A DNA stretch of 64,000 nt from Myxococcales bacterium (GTDB taxonomy: Bacteria > Myxococcota_A > Polyangia > Polyangiales > Ga0077539), in assembly GCA_016793325.1 (NCBI GenBank), contig JAEUKI010000072.1:1-64000 (forward strand). Direction: 5' to 3'. The position numbers and the translations under genes are program-made. Of this stretch, positions 18,810 to 28,738 are shown piece after piece (position 1 is the stretch's first letter; the number at the start of each line of letters is the position of its first letter). The notes beneath the pieces were generated by a model, which searched no databases, had not been told where the DNA came from, and saw only the letters and a list, made by a program, of their open reading frames with translations.

Positions 18810-19190
18810 ATGGTGACCGATGAGGCCGACGACCCTGTGCTCGAGCTCGACACATTGCTCGGGCGCGGCACGCACTTCGAGGGAAAGCTCACGTTCGACG
18901 GACACACGCGGCTCGACGGGACGGTCCGCGGCGAAGTGTTCTCGAACGGAGTCTTGGTGATCGGCGACGGCGCCGACGTGGACGCGACCGTCGACGTGCG
19001 CGTGCTCATCGTCCGCGGAGGTGTCCTTCGCGGGACGATCCGCGCGAGAGAGAGCATCGAGGTGTACGCGAGCGCTCGGGTGTACGGCTCGCTCGCGGCG
19101 CCCGAGGTCGTCATCGAAAAGGGCGCCGTGATCGAGGGCAGCGTACGGATGGGTCCGGCGGACGAAGCGCCGCGGGGGACCGGCGATTGA
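18810..19190 (+). CDS. Bactofilin
   Basis: A 126-residue protein with the right-handed beta-helix of bactofilins: short repeated strands such as TFDGHTRLDGTVRGEVFSNGVL and IEVYASARVYGSLAAPEVVIEKGAVIEGSVR, flanked by short polar tails. Bactofilins polymerise without nucleotide into membrane-bound filaments that place cell-wall and polarity proteins; myxobacteria have several. TATACC at 18787-18792 may be its -10 box. It is followed by YbjN-like and PspA genes on the same strand. Confidence 0.9.
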   Translation: MVTDEADDPVLELDTLLGRGTHFEGKLTFDGHTRLDGTVRGEVFSNGVLVIGDGADVDATVDVRVLIVRGGVLRGTIRARESIEVYASARVYGSLAAPEVVIEKGAVIEGSVRMGPADEAPRGTGD

Positions 19191-19375
19191 CGTGGCAAAT
19201 TCCAGGGGAATTAGCGCAATCAACGAGGGCGTTTCGAGGGCGTCGCATCCGCGCGGCGGGGTGCTACCATCCGTCGCACAACGCAAGGTGTCCCAGCGTC
19301 CTGTGTGCGGCGAGCACTCGGAAGTTGCGCTCGATCACGAGCGCGGCGCTGGCGACGAGCAGGAGGCGAGAACGA

Positions 19376-19780
19376 ATGCGCACAGTCGCGGATGTCGAGC
19401 GGTTTCTGAAGGACTCCGAGGTTCCTTTTCAGGACCTGGGCGGTGGGATGTTCATCGTGACCGACGACGACTCGGGGTTGCACAACCTCGCGATCAAGGT
19501 CGAGGACGCCGTCGTGTTGTTCTCGCTTCGAGTGCTGGACCCCAACAAGTGGGCCGCCGGCGAGCGCGGGCGTTTGTTCGAGCAGCTGTTGCGCCTCAAC
19601 GGCTCGGGGCTCTTGCACGCGGCGTTCGCGCTGCAAGAGGACGGCGTGTACCTGCAAGCCGCGCTGCCGCTGCCCAACCTCGACAGCAACGAGCTCCAAG
19701 CGGTGCTCGACGACATCGGCCTCGCGACCAAGCAGCATCTCCCCTCGCTGCGCGGCGACTCGCTGCGCCCCACCCACTGA
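19376..19780 (+). CDS. YbjN / secretion-chaperone-like protein
   Basis: A 134-residue acidic alpha/beta protein with the layout of YbjN and type III secretion chaperones: VERFLKDSEVPFQDLGGGMFIV, then two strands and long helices (LFEQLLRLNGSGLLHAAFALQEDGVYLQAALP). The ATG at 19376 has AGGAGG upstream and is preferred to earlier in-frame codons. It lies 78 bases before a PspA gene; YbjN-like and PspA genes are often neighbours in deltaproteobacteria, which hints at an envelope-stress link. Confidence 0.75.
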   Translation: MRTVADVERFLKDSEVPFQDLGGGMFIVTDDDSGLHNLAIKVEDAVVLFSLRVLDPNKWAAGERGRLFEQLLRLNGSGLLHAAFALQEDGVYLQAALPLPNLDSNELQAVLDDIGLATKQHLPSLRGDSLRPTH

Positions 19781-19858
19781 CCGACGGCGCCCAGCGCACA
19801 ACCGTCCCGAAAATTACGCCCGTACGTTATCGAGTACGCGAAAGAGAGAAGTGTTGAC

Positions 19859-20671
<813 letters not shown>

Positions 20672-20724
20672 GCGCCGGCGCAGGGCGAGCCGGGGGGCTG
20701 CGACACCACGGGCGCGACCTCGCG

Positions 20725-20753
20725 TTGACGCGCGGCGCAGAGCGCTCTATCTG
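20725..20753 (+). promoter_or_regulatory. Candidate sigma-70-type promoter for FmdB-type gene
   Basis: TTGACG at 20725-20730 and TATCTG at 20748-20753 are 17 bp apart, in the gap before the gene at 20840. A second TATACC (20785-20790) lies closer to the gene. By eye only. Confidence 0.35.
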
Positions 20754-20839
20754 TCGCTCGATTCCCAACCCGAAGCGAGCGCGCTATACCCAACGAGCGC
20801 TCGCGTTCGCTCAATTGACGCTGCGAGGATTCAACGCCA

Positions 20840-21178
20840 ATGCCTACCTACAACTATCTTTGCGGAGCCTGCGGAGCGAAGTTCGAACGCGTTCAACGCA
20901 TCAGCGAGGACCCCATCAAGGAGTGCCCCAACTGCGGCAAGCTCGAAGCGACCCGCCAGATCACGCAGGGCAACTTCATCTTGAAGGGCGGCGGCTGGTA
21001 CGGAGACCTCTACTCGGGCAGCAGCAACAAAAAGGGCGGATCGCTGAGCGAGTCGTCCTCCTCGTCGAGCTCGACGTCCAGCACGAGCACGGCGAGCACC
21101 GAGAGCTCGTCCAGCACCGCCGCGGCCGCCCCGGCCCCGCCTCCGACGAGCACCCCGAGCTCTGGCTCCTCGAGCTGA
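20840..21178 (+). CDS. FmdB-family zinc-ribbon protein with Ser-rich tail
   Basis: A 112-residue protein. The first 45 residues are a FmdB/CxxC zinc ribbon with two Cys pairs (YLCGACGAKFE and KECPNCGK) and FILKGGGWYGDLY. The rest is a Ser/Thr/Pro/Ala low-complexity tail. The family is assigned as putative regulatory proteins; in many bacteria its role is unproven. A second, very different family member starts at 29824. Confidence 0.85.
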   Translation: MPTYNYLCGACGAKFERVQRISEDPIKECPNCGKLEATRQITQGNFILKGGGWYGDLYSGSSNKKGGSLSESSSSSSSTSSTSTASTESSSSTAAAAPAPPPTSTPSSGSSS

Positions 21179-21193
21179 CGCGAGGGCGCGCCG

Positions 21194-21242
21194 TCACCCC
21201 CGCTGCCGCGCGCCCCTCTCCCGCGTGACCGCGGGAGAGGGG
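21194..21242 (-). repeat. Stem-loop intergenic repeat, copy 2 (inverted)
   Basis: The tail (21194-21212, TCACCCCCGCTGCCGCGCG) and a perfect 13-bp stem (21213-21225 with 21230-21242, loop TGAC) match the element at the window start in opposite orientation. It lies just after the FmdB-type gene. Confidence 0.75.
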
Positions 21243-21343
21243 CTATGGGGAATCGAATCGTCGTCGCCGCACATGTGCGAGCGACTTCTCGATTGGTCGT
21301 CGCCGCACATCAACAACAAACTACAACGCCCATGGAATCAAAG

Positions 21344-21430
21344 TCCCTCTCCCGCGGTCACGCGGGAGAGGGACGCGCGGCGGCGAGGGTGAGGTCCGCG
21401 TTCCCACTGCGCGCGGCAGCGAGGGTGAGG
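21344..21430 (+). repeat. Stem-loop intergenic repeat, copy 3, with doubled tail
   Basis: A perfect 13-bp stem (21344-21356 with 21361-21373, loop GTCA) is followed by the tail GCGCGGCGGCGAGGGTGAGG (about 21374-21394) and then, after 16 bases, by a second tail copy at 21410-21430. With copy 2 about 100 bases away in inverted orientation it fills most of the 284-bp gap; the remaining part shows no gene. Confidence 0.75.
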
Positions 21431-21462
21431 TCGCCTACGCTCCCCTCGCCCCAAATTCCCGC

Positions 21463-23604
21463 TCAAAACAGCGGCAGCGTCGCCACAGTCGTAGGCCGTG
21501 CGCCTGTTGTCACCACGGCTCCGCCCGCGGCGCGAAGCTCCACGAACGCGCCGGGCGTCGTTGTCGAGAACCGCACCGTCGCGCTGCGTCCATCCGCGAA
21601 CGTGATGTTCGCGCCGACGTCCGCGCCCATGTCCGCGCGCGCGACGGCGGTCACCGCGCCCTGCGCCGAGAGCACCACGAGAAACGCGCTCGCGTTCGAC
21701 GCGGCGCCGTCTCGAAGCTCGAGCCTCGCGCCTCCACCAGGAAAATTGCTGCCCGAATACGTCGTCACGCTCGCCGCGGGGCTCGCGGGCGAGACCACGT
21801 GCGCGTCGAGCCGCGCCGCGCCCTGCACGAAGGTCCAGCGCGAGCTTGATTGTGTGGGCGCCACCGCGCTCTGGAGCTGAAACGTCCGCGTGACGTTGGC
21901 TCCGTTGGTCTCGACGCGGTCGAACACGACGACGGCGTCCGGGTCGAGCATGACCCACTCGCGCTCCGAGCGAACCACGCGCGGGCTGTTGTAGAGCGCC
22001 GTCGTGCGCATCGAGACGTGCGTCACGCCCTGGGCGCGCGACAACGCGAGCAGCTCGCACGCGCGCCCCTCGCGCTGCGGGAGCACCGTCGCGCCTTCGT
22101 TGATGCGCACCATGTTGTGCATCTCTTCGCCCTGCTCGATGCCCGAGCGCGAGCGGAGGTTCTGGTCGTCGACGAGCCAGCTGTTCTTGAAGAGCACGAA
22201 CGAGCCCTGGTCGTGGTGCGCGTGGCTCTCGGTGTAGGGGCCGCACTGGACGGCGGCGAACGTCGCGTCGCGCATCCACGAAGAGCGAAACGAGAGCTGG
22301 CCGGTGCCCGGCGCGTGATACGCGGTCGCGAGCTCGGTCAACGGACGCGGCGTGATGTGCGGCGTCGCGTACACGAAATCGTGCACGTACTCGAAGCTCT
22401 GCATCACGCGAGGGACGCTCGACCCGTCGATCGCGCTCTTCGCGACAGCGCTCAATCGCTCGGTCGGAAACAGCGTCTGCAGCGTCTGCAGATAGTCTCG
22501 GTGGTAGTCGAACAGCGCCGCCGTGCTGTCTCGCGCGTGATCGCCCGTGGGCGCCAATCGATCGAGCGTCGGCGTCATGTTGTGAATCAACGCAGGGATC
22601 GACGCGAGCGTGTGCGGCGTGCGGGCGGCCAAGGGCTCGCCCGTGGACGTCTCCCACAAGTGATAGAGCCGAAAGAGCCCGCGCATCGCTGTTCCGTAGC
22701 CCGTTCCTTCGCGCGAGCCTCCGCCCTGCAGGTCGCGGTTGAACGTCGGGATGAGCTGGTTCTCGATCTTCTCGGTGCGAAACTTCGCGATCCACTGCGG
22801 GGCCTGCGCGTTCTCGCCGTTGGTCGCGAGCCCGAGCAGCATCGTGGCCTCGAGAAACGAGTAGTAATAATTGTTGACCGGGTTATCGACGGACCACCCG
22901 CTCCACGCGAAGGTCGACGTGCCCCAGCGCGCGGTCATGGGGCTCCACACGTTGGAGACCGCTTGATTGGCGTACGCGATCCAGCGCATCCGTTGTGCAG
23001 CGGACAGCTGCTCGTAGCAGTAGTCGTACACGATCGCGAGCGAGCCGATCACCGGGCCGACCTCGAGGTAGCTGTCGCCCGCAACGGTCGCGCGCATGTT
23101 CATCGCGATCAGACGCTCTTCGCTCGCGACGAAGGTCTCCGTTCGACGAACGGCGTCCATGCAATAGCGCGCTTCACCGGTGAGCTGCCCCATGAGCGCC
23201 GAGTACCAAGCGGCGTACGCGTACGCGTTGCCTCCCGCGAGCTGCGCGTCCACGAGCGAACGAAAGCGCATCGCTTCGGGCCGATTGCTGTCGAGCGCCG
23301 CGCGCAGCCTCGCCCTCGTCGGCGCGTGCGACAACATGATCCGCGGGTGCGAAGACGGAACGGACGCTTCGACGCTCGCGACGTCCACCGCCACGCCGCT
23401 GTCCGTCGGCGACGGTGCGTCGATCGACGAGTCGACGGGCACGCTCGGGACGTCCATCGCGACAGCGTCGTTGCGGATCATCGCGTCCGAGGTCGTCCGC
23501 GCGTCGGACTCCGAGCCGTCCGCCGGCATCATCGTCGAAGCGCAACCGATCGCCGTCGTCGCGAGCACGCACGACAGCGAGAACGAAGTTCGTCGAAAGG
23601 CCAT
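21463..23604 (-). CDS. Heparinase II/III-like lipoprotein (polysaccharide lyase-like)
   Basis: A 713-residue predicted lipoprotein. MAFRRTSFSLSCVLATTAIGC gives the lipobox Cys, and an Asp/Ser-rich spacer runs to about residue 85. The middle is an alpha/alpha toroid typical of alginate and heparin lyases. About residue 460 comes the Heparinase_II/III signature with ESHAHHDQGSFVLF, where the His residues are expected to act in catalysis, followed by a beta-sandwich C-terminal half. These enzymes cut acidic polysaccharides by beta-elimination. Substrate unknown; its surface location suggests breakdown of external polysaccharide or turnover of the cell's own. Confidence 0.82.
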   Translation of the reverse strand: MAFRRTSFSLSCVLATTAIGCASTMMPADGSESDARTTSDAMIRNDAVAMDVPSVPVDSSIDAPSPTDSGVAVDVASVEASVPSSHPRIMLSHAPTRARLRAALDSNRPEAMRFRSLVDAQLAGGNAYAYAAWYSALMGQLTGEARYCMDAVRRTETFVASEERLIAMNMRATVAGDSYLEVGPVIGSLAIVYDYCYEQLSAAQRMRWIAYANQAVSNVWSPMTARWGTSTFAWSGWSVDNPVNNYYYSFLEATMLLGLATNGENAQAPQWIAKFRTEKIENQLIPTFNRDLQGGGSREGTGYGTAMRGLFRLYHLWETSTGEPLAARTPHTLASIPALIHNMTPTLDRLAPTGDHARDSTAALFDYHRDYLQTLQTLFPTERLSAVAKSAIDGSSVPRVMQSFEYVHDFVYATPHITPRPLTELATAYHAPGTGQLSFRSSWMRDATFAAVQCGPYTESHAHHDQGSFVLFKNSWLVDDQNLRSRSGIEQGEEMHNMVRINEGATVLPQREGRACELLALSRAQGVTHVSMRTTALYNSPRVVRSEREWVMLDPDAVVVFDRVETNGANVTRTFQLQSAVAPTQSSSRWTFVQGAARLDAHVVSPASPAASVTTYSGSNFPGGGARLELRDGAASNASAFLVVLSAQGAVTAVARADMGADVGANITFADGRSATVRFSTTTPGAFVELRAAGGAVVTTGARPTTVATLPLF

Positions 23605-23699
23605 TCTCGCGATGGTCGAGAACTTCGCGCGACCCCGTCAAGCGCGGCAAAGCGACGACCGACCAGTGGCGCGCTGCGGGAGACGAGCGGCGAGAGCGC

Positions 23700-24947
23700 T
23701 CACTTCATCGCGTTGGCGCGGTCGAGCATCGCGTGAAGGAGCACGTTGCAGCCCGCTTCGACCTGCTCGGGCTTGGTGTCTTCGATCTCGTTGTGGCTGA
23801 TCCCGTCTTTGCACGGGATGAACACCATCCCCGCGGGGGCGAGCCTCGCCATGTACACAGCGTCGTGACCGGCGCCCGACACGACGTCCATCACCGAGTA
23901 GCCGAACTCCTTGGCGCCCTTGGCGACCGCGTCCACGCACCCGGCTTCGAAGGGGCACGGTGGAAAGTACGAGACTTGCTCGATCGAAATCGGCAGCCCC
24001 GAGGTCTTCGACGTCTCGCTGATGAACGCGCGGATCTCGCGGTCCATCGCGTCGAGCCGCTCGCTGTCGACGTTGCGCAGGTCGATCGAGAACTTCACGG
24101 TCCCCGGGATCACGTTGCGGCTGTTGGGGTGCACCTGCACGAAGCCCACGGTCCCGCGGCCGTACGGCGGGTAGCGGTTCGCGATCGCGACGACCTCTTG
24201 CATGATCTTCGTCGCCACTTGGAGCGCGTCTTTGCGAAGCGCCATCGGGGTCGGCCCTGCGTGCGCCTCCATTCCCGTGACGATGCAGTCGTACCAGCGC
24301 AGCCCGAGGACGCCCTTCACGACACCAATGGTGATCCCCGCGTCTTCGAGCACGGGGCCCTGCTCGATGTGCGCTTCGAAATACGCTCCGATCGGGTGCT
24401 TGCCGGGCTCTTCGTCGCCCACGTATCCGATGCGCTCGAGCTCGTTCTTCACCGTGTTGCCCGAGACGTCCTTCGCGGCGTACGCGGTCTCGAGCGAAAA
24501 CGCGCCCGCGAACACGCCCGAGCCCATCATCACGGGCACGAACCGCGAGCCCTCTTCGTTGGTCCAAAACGCCACTTCGATCGGCGCCTCGGTCTCGATC
24601 CCGCGGTCGTTGAGGGTGCGAACGACCTCGAGGCCCGCGAGCACGCCGTAGTTTCCATCGAACTTTCCGCCGGTGGGCTGCGTGTCGATGTGGCTGCCGG
24701 TGACCACGGGAGGAAGCGCGTTGTTTCGGCCTTTTCTCCGCATGAACACGTTGCCGATCTTGTCGGTCGTGATCTGGAGCCCCGCTTCTTTGGCCCAACC
24801 GACGACGAGATCGCGCCCCTGTTTGTCGAGGTCCGTGAGCGCCAATCGACAGACGCCGCCTTTGGGCGTGGCGCCGATTTTCGCGAGGTCCATCAGCGAC
24901 TGCCAGAGCCGTGCGCCGTTGATCGAGATGCGTGCCGAGTCCGTCAT
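23700..24947 (-). CDS. M20-family amidohydrolase (N-carbamoyl-amino-acid/allantoate/ureidopropionase type)
   Basis: A 415-residue zinc hydrolase of the HyuC/AllC/beta-ureidopropionase group. Metal-ligand motifs are clear: GSHIDTQPTGGKFDGNYGVLAG (His/Asp), TNEEGSRF (Glu pair), FEAHIEQGP (His), and SGAGHDAVYMA (His). Members cleave a C-N bond in carbamoyl or ureido compounds using two zinc ions. The ATG at 24947 has GGAG upstream. Substrate cannot be told from the neighbours. The LOG-family gene ends 86 bases upstream of the start. Confidence 0.88.
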   Translation of the reverse strand: MTDSARISINGARLWQSLMDLAKIGATPKGGVCRLALTDLDKQGRDLVVGWAKEAGLQITTDKIGNVFMRRKGRNNALPPVVTGSHIDTQPTGGKFDGNYGVLAGLEVVRTLNDRGIETEAPIEVAFWTNEEGSRFVPVMMGSGVFAGAFSLETAYAAKDVSGNTVKNELERIGYVGDEEPGKHPIGAYFEAHIEQGPVLEDAGITIGVVKGVLGLRWYDCIVTGMEAHAGPTPMALRKDALQVATKIMQEVVAIANRYPPYGRGTVGFVQVHPNSRNVIPGTVKFSIDLRNVDSERLDAMDREIRAFISETSKTSGLPISIEQVSYFPPCPFEAGCVDAVAKGAKEFGYSVMDVVSGAGHDAVYMARLAPAGMVFIPCKDGISHNEIEDTKPEQVEAGCNVLLHAMLDRANAMK

Positions 24948-25033
24948 CGTGAGCTCCTTCGTTCGCACGGCATGCACTCTCAGCCCGCGCGAGACGGCGG
25001 AGACTACCGCGATGCGACGAGGGATTTCACGCC

Positions 25034-26110
25034 CTACCCGCGCGCGATGATCGCGGCGGCCTCGGCGACGGTGTCCACCAAGAAGAGCTTTCGGCCCATC
25101 TCGCGGCCCTTTCCGAGCGCTTCGATCAGCGGCCACGCCGGGAGCGTCTCGGTCCAGTACTTCTTGTCGACGAGCACCGCGAGCGCCGCCCCGCCCTCTG
25201 GCGCGTAGTAGTTTTGCGTCGCGTCCTGAAAGAGCTCTTGGACGGTCCCCGCCGCGCCGCGCAAGAACACGATCCCCGCGTTGGCCCGCTGCAAGAGCCC
25301 GTCTTCGCGGATCGCGTTGGAGAAATACTTGGCGATTCGCCCGCCGAACACGTTTGGCGGCTCGTGCCCATAGAACCACGTCGGGATGCCCACGGACGCG
25401 ACCGAGTCGTCCGCAGCGAACGCGCGGCGAACGCGCATCCCGGCCGCGGCCCAGGCGCCGATGTCGTCTTGAAAACTGGGGACCTCGGCGACCGTGGCCA
25501 GCGCGCGATCGAGCGACGCGTCGTCGAACGAGGCCATGTGCGCCCCGAGGTTCGCGGCCTCCATCGCGCCGGGGCCTCCGCCGGTGGCCACGACGAAGCC
25601 TTCGCGCGCGAGCGTTCGACCGAGGAGCGCGGCCTCGCGAAAGCCGTCGGTCCCGCGCTTCAATTTGTGGCCGCCCATCACCGCGGCGACGCGCTTGCCG
25701 ACGAGCAGCTCGTCGAGCGCGTCGGTGATGGACTGATCGTGGATGGCCATCGCCATTCCACCGAGCAATTCACCGGACTTTGCAGCGGCGAGGTACCACT
25801 CGTACGCCCTGCGATCGGGCGTCTCTGCGTAGGCTCGATCGAGCCCGTCGTAGAGCTCGTCCGCGCGGTACAGCGCGGGCCTGAACGGGAGAAACGGCAG
25901 CCCCTCGATCGCAGGAAGCACGATCGATCCGTGGGACAAAAGGGCCACGATGGCCGCGGGCTCGAGCGTGCAGCCGAGCAGCACGTGTCGTCCCGAGAGC
26001 GCCACGAGCTGCGCCGTCCGCGCGCGAAGATCGACCCCTTGAACGACCAACGAGCCGTTGCCCGCAGCGAGCGCGGCGTCGAACTCACTCAGCGACTCGA
26101 TCTCGCGCAT
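25034..26110 (-). CDS. LOG-family (lysine-decarboxylase-like) Rossmann protein
   Basis: A 358-residue protein. The C-terminal 260 residues carry the LOG/TIGR00730-type fold: VAAVMGGHKLKRG, ATGGGPGAMEAAN and FLRGAAGTVQE, the last a variant of the usual PGGxGTxxE. LOG proteins hydrolyse nucleoside-5'-monophosphates with release of base (cytokinin-activating type), though many remain untested. The N-terminal 100 residues are extra. Its gene is six bases upstream of the esterase stop, so the esterase, LOG and perhaps the M20 gene form a unit. Confidence 0.8.
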   Translation of the reverse strand: MREIESLSEFDAALAAGNGSLVVQGVDLRARTAQLVALSGRHVLLGCTLEPAAIVALLSHGSIVLPAIEGLPFLPFRPALYRADELYDGLDRAYAETPDRRAYEWYLAAAKSGELLGGMAMAIHDQSITDALDELLVGKRVAAVMGGHKLKRGTDGFREAALLGRTLAREGFVVATGGGPGAMEAANLGAHMASFDDASLDRALATVAEVPSFQDDIGAWAAAGMRVRRAFAADDSVASVGIPTWFYGHEPPNVFGGRIAKYFSNAIREDGLLQRANAGIVFLRGAAGTVQELFQDATQNYYAPEGGAALAVLVDKKYWTETLPAWPLIEALGKGREMGRKLFLVDTVAEAAAIIARG

Positions 26111-26116
26111 AGAGAG

Positions 26117-27196
26117 TCACCCCTTCTTCTTCTTGGTGGGTCCTCGAAAGGCAGCCTTCAGCGCCGTTCCTGCGTCGTAGTACGGGAGCATCGCGGCTTC
26201 GACGACGCCCGCGATGTTGAGAAAGCCGTGCACGAGCGAGCCGTAGTTCTTGTGCTCGACCGCGACGCCGGCCTCCTTCAAGCGCGCCGCGAGCGCGACG
26301 CCCTCGTCACGGAGCGGATCGAAGCCAGCGGTCTGCACGAGCGCGGGCGCCACGCCCGAGAGCTCTTCGAGCGATCGGTTCGCAGGGGTGAGCTCGCCGG
26401 ACGCGCGATCCGCGCTCGCCTCGAGAAAGTGCCCGTGAAACCACTGGATCGTCGAGAACTCGAGCAAGAGCCCGTCGCCGAGCTCGCGCAGAGACGACGC
26501 GGACATTGTCATGTCCGCCGCGGGGTAGATCAGCACTTGAAACATGGGCTTCACGGCGTCGCCCGCGAGCTTCGTTCGAATCGCGACCTGCGCCGCGAGG
26601 TATCCGCCCGCCGAGTCTCCGCCGACCGCCATGCGCGCGCGGTCGATCCCGAGTCCGTCCGCGCGCGCGACCACCGCGCGAAACGCGTCGACCGCGTCGT
26701 CGACGGGCGTCGGATACTTGTGCTCGGGCGACAGTCGATACTCGACCGAGAGCACGTGGCAGTTGGCCGCGAGCGCGAGGGCGCGGCAGACCGAGTCGTG
26801 CGACTCGATGTTTCCCAAGACGAACCCGCCGCCGTGAAAGTACACGAGCGCAGGGCTCGCCGCAGAGCTCGTGAAGGGGCGGTACAGCCGCGCGCGCAGG
26901 GTGGTCTTCGGCGTGTCGAGCGCGAGGTCGCGCGTCTCCATCTCGACCGACCGCGGCGCGAGCGAATCGGCCGAGCGCGTAAAGAGCTTTCGCGCGGCGT
27001 CGAGCGGGACGTCTTGCCAACGCGGGATCCGCGCGCGCTTCTCGAGCCCGAGCACGAGCCGCACTTGATCGTCGAGCGGCACGCCGTCGGACAGGCGAGA
27101 AGGAATCGAGAGAGCCTCGCGCACCGACGCTGGCGCGCGCATCAAGCTCGAGACGGCGGCGCGCTCGAGCTGAGATCGAAGATTCGTAGCAACCAT
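26117..27196 (-). CDS. Alpha/beta hydrolase, HSL (acetyl esterase) family
   Basis: A 359-residue serine hydrolase of the hormone-sensitive-lipase family. YFHGGGFVLG (HGGG at 121-124) gives the oxyanion hole, GGDSAGGYLA the nucleophile elbow (Ser195), and FDPLRDEG plus LVHGF the likely Asp and His. Acts on short acyl esters. Lys-rich end (PTKKKKG). It is the first gene of a minus-strand run with the LOG gene six bases behind. Divergent from the lipoprotein gene at 27322. Confidence 0.87.
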   Translation of the reverse strand: MVATNLRSQLERAAVSSLMRAPASVREALSIPSRLSDGVPLDDQVRLVLGLEKRARIPRWQDVPLDAARKLFTRSADSLAPRSVEMETRDLALDTPKTTLRARLYRPFTSSAASPALVYFHGGGFVLGNIESHDSVCRALALAANCHVLSVEYRLSPEHKYPTPVDDAVDAFRAVVARADGLGIDRARMAVGGDSAGGYLAAQVAIRTKLAGDAVKPMFQVLIYPAADMTMSASSLRELGDGLLLEFSTIQWFHGHFLEASADRASGELTPANRSLEELSGVAPALVQTAGFDPLRDEGVALAARLKEAGVAVEHKNYGSLVHGFLNIAGVVEAAMLPYYDAGTALKAAFRGPTKKKKG

Positions 27197-27321
27197 CAGG
27201 GCCGCGGATTGTCGTCGATCTCGGGGCGTTGGCCGAGTCCGAAAATCCACCGTCTTCGTGGCGCGGTACTTCGTATGTCCGAGCACGACAAACGGACCCG
27301 TTCCGCGGGACAATCGCGCGC

Positions 27322-28731
27322 ATGCAGCGTTTGGCGCGATCCTTTGCTTCGCTCTTGTGCCTCTCGACCGCGCTCTCGGCCTGCGCCGTCGGCGAGGGCA
27401 CGCCCCAACAGGACGCAGGGCGCCTCGACAGCGGACGCGACAGCGCGATGGACGCGGTCGCCAACGACGCTCCGTCGATCGATTCGACAACGCCCCCTGT
27501 CGACGCGCGCACGACCGATGGAGCGACGGACACGGGCGTCTCGACGAGCTGTCCGCTCGGGCAATTTCGCTGCGGACCGCGCTGCGTCGACATCCGCTCG
27601 GACCCGATGCACTGCGGCGAGTGCGACCTTCCGTGCGTGGGCGTCGGCGGCGCCGTCGGGACGTGCGTGAACGGCGCGTGCGTCTCGACGTGCATGACCA
27701 ACCGCGGCGACTGCGACGGCAACGCGGCAAACGGCTGCGAGCAAGACCTCACGAACAGCGCAGCGCACTGCGGGGCGTGCAATCGGCGCTGCAATCTCCC
27801 CAACGCGTCGAGCGAGTGCCGCACGGGCCGCTGCGCGCTCCTCGCGTGCAACCCGGGCTTCGCCGACTGCAACTCCAACGCGGCAGACGGGTGCGAGCAG
27901 GACACGCGCACGAGCCCCGAGCACTGCGGCGCGTGCGTCGTGTCGTGCGCGAGGCCCAACGCGATGGGCGTGTGCACGGCGGGTTCGTGCTCGATCGCGT
28001 CGTGCAACGCGGGCTTCGGCGACTGCGACGGCAACGCTGCAAACGGCTGCGAGCAGGACACTAACGGGAGCAACGCTCACTGCGGGCGCTGCGGAAGCGC
28101 CTGCACCATCGCCAACGGAACCGGCGGTTGCGCAGGCGGCGCGTGCCGCGTCGCGAGCTGCGGCGCGGGCTTCGGCGACTGCGACCGCAACGCCGCCAAC
28201 GGGTGCGAAGCGAACCTCGCGCGCGACCCAGCCAACTGCGGATCGTGTGGAAATCGCCCCACAGAGTCCTGCAACCTCGCCGACGACAACTGCAACGCGG
28301 TCTGCGACGACACCGCAGGCTGCCGCACGGCCGTTCATCGTTCGCTGCACCCCTCGACCGGCGAGCACTTCTACACGACGAGCTTGTCCGAGGCGATGTG
28401 CTGCGGCTTCATGCTCGAGCACGCGAACTTCTACTACCTCTACGCGGCGCCGGCGCCGGGGCTCGTTCAGTTCATGCGCTGCATCGCGGGGAGCAAGCAC
28501 TTCTACACAGCAGACCCGGCGTGCGAAGGCACGATCATCGAGGGGCCGATGGGCTACATCGCGCCGAGTCCCGTGTGCGGAGCGGTCGCCCTGTACCGCA
28601 CGGTGCACCGAAGCAACGGCGATCACTTCTACACGACCAGCGCGGCCGAACGAGACGCGGCCGTCGCGTCGGGCTCGTACATCAGCGAGGGCATCGCGGG
28701 CTACGTGTGGACGTCGCCCGTCGGAATGTGA
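27322..28731 (+). CDS. Cys-repeat lipoprotein with C-terminal DUF5648 domain
   Basis: A 469-residue predicted lipoprotein: signal peptide ending STALSAC, an Asp-rich spacer, then about five tandem copies of a 40-residue module of the form GFxDCDxNxANGCExDxxxxxxHCGxCxxxC. The C-terminal 130 residues show three blocks ending HFYTTS or HFYTAD, the mark of DUF5648 (a beta-trefoil/propeller-like carbohydrate-associated domain). Function unknown; the layout is that of a surface protein on a stalk. It ends seven bases before the convergent kinase-like gene. Confidence 0.82.
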   Translation: MQRLARSFASLLCLSTALSACAVGEGTPQQDAGRLDSGRDSAMDAVANDAPSIDSTTPPVDARTTDGATDTGVSTSCPLGQFRCGPRCVDIRSDPMHCGECDLPCVGVGGAVGTCVNGACVSTCMTNRGDCDGNAANGCEQDLTNSAAHCGACNRRCNLPNASSECRTGRCALLACNPGFADCNSNAADGCEQDTRTSPEHCGACVVSCARPNAMGVCTAGSCSIASCNAGFGDCDGNAANGCEQDTNGSNAHCGRCGSACTIANGTGGCAGGACRVASCGAGFGDCDRNAANGCEANLARDPANCGSCGNRPTESCNLADDNCNAVCDDTAGCRTAVHRSLHPSTGEHFYTTSLSEAMCCGFMLEHANFYYLYAAPAPGLVQFMRCIAGSKHFYTADPACEGTIIEGPMGYIAPSPVCGAVALYRTVHRSNGDHFYTTSAAERDAAVASGSYISEGIAGYVWTSPVGM

Positions 28732-28738
28732 CCGCGGG

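Noticed and set aside
21850..23736. A 628-residue plus-strand frame opposite the heparinase-like gene
   Set aside because: It is rich in Arg, Val and His with no domain; the opposite strand has a clear signal peptide and catalytic motif.
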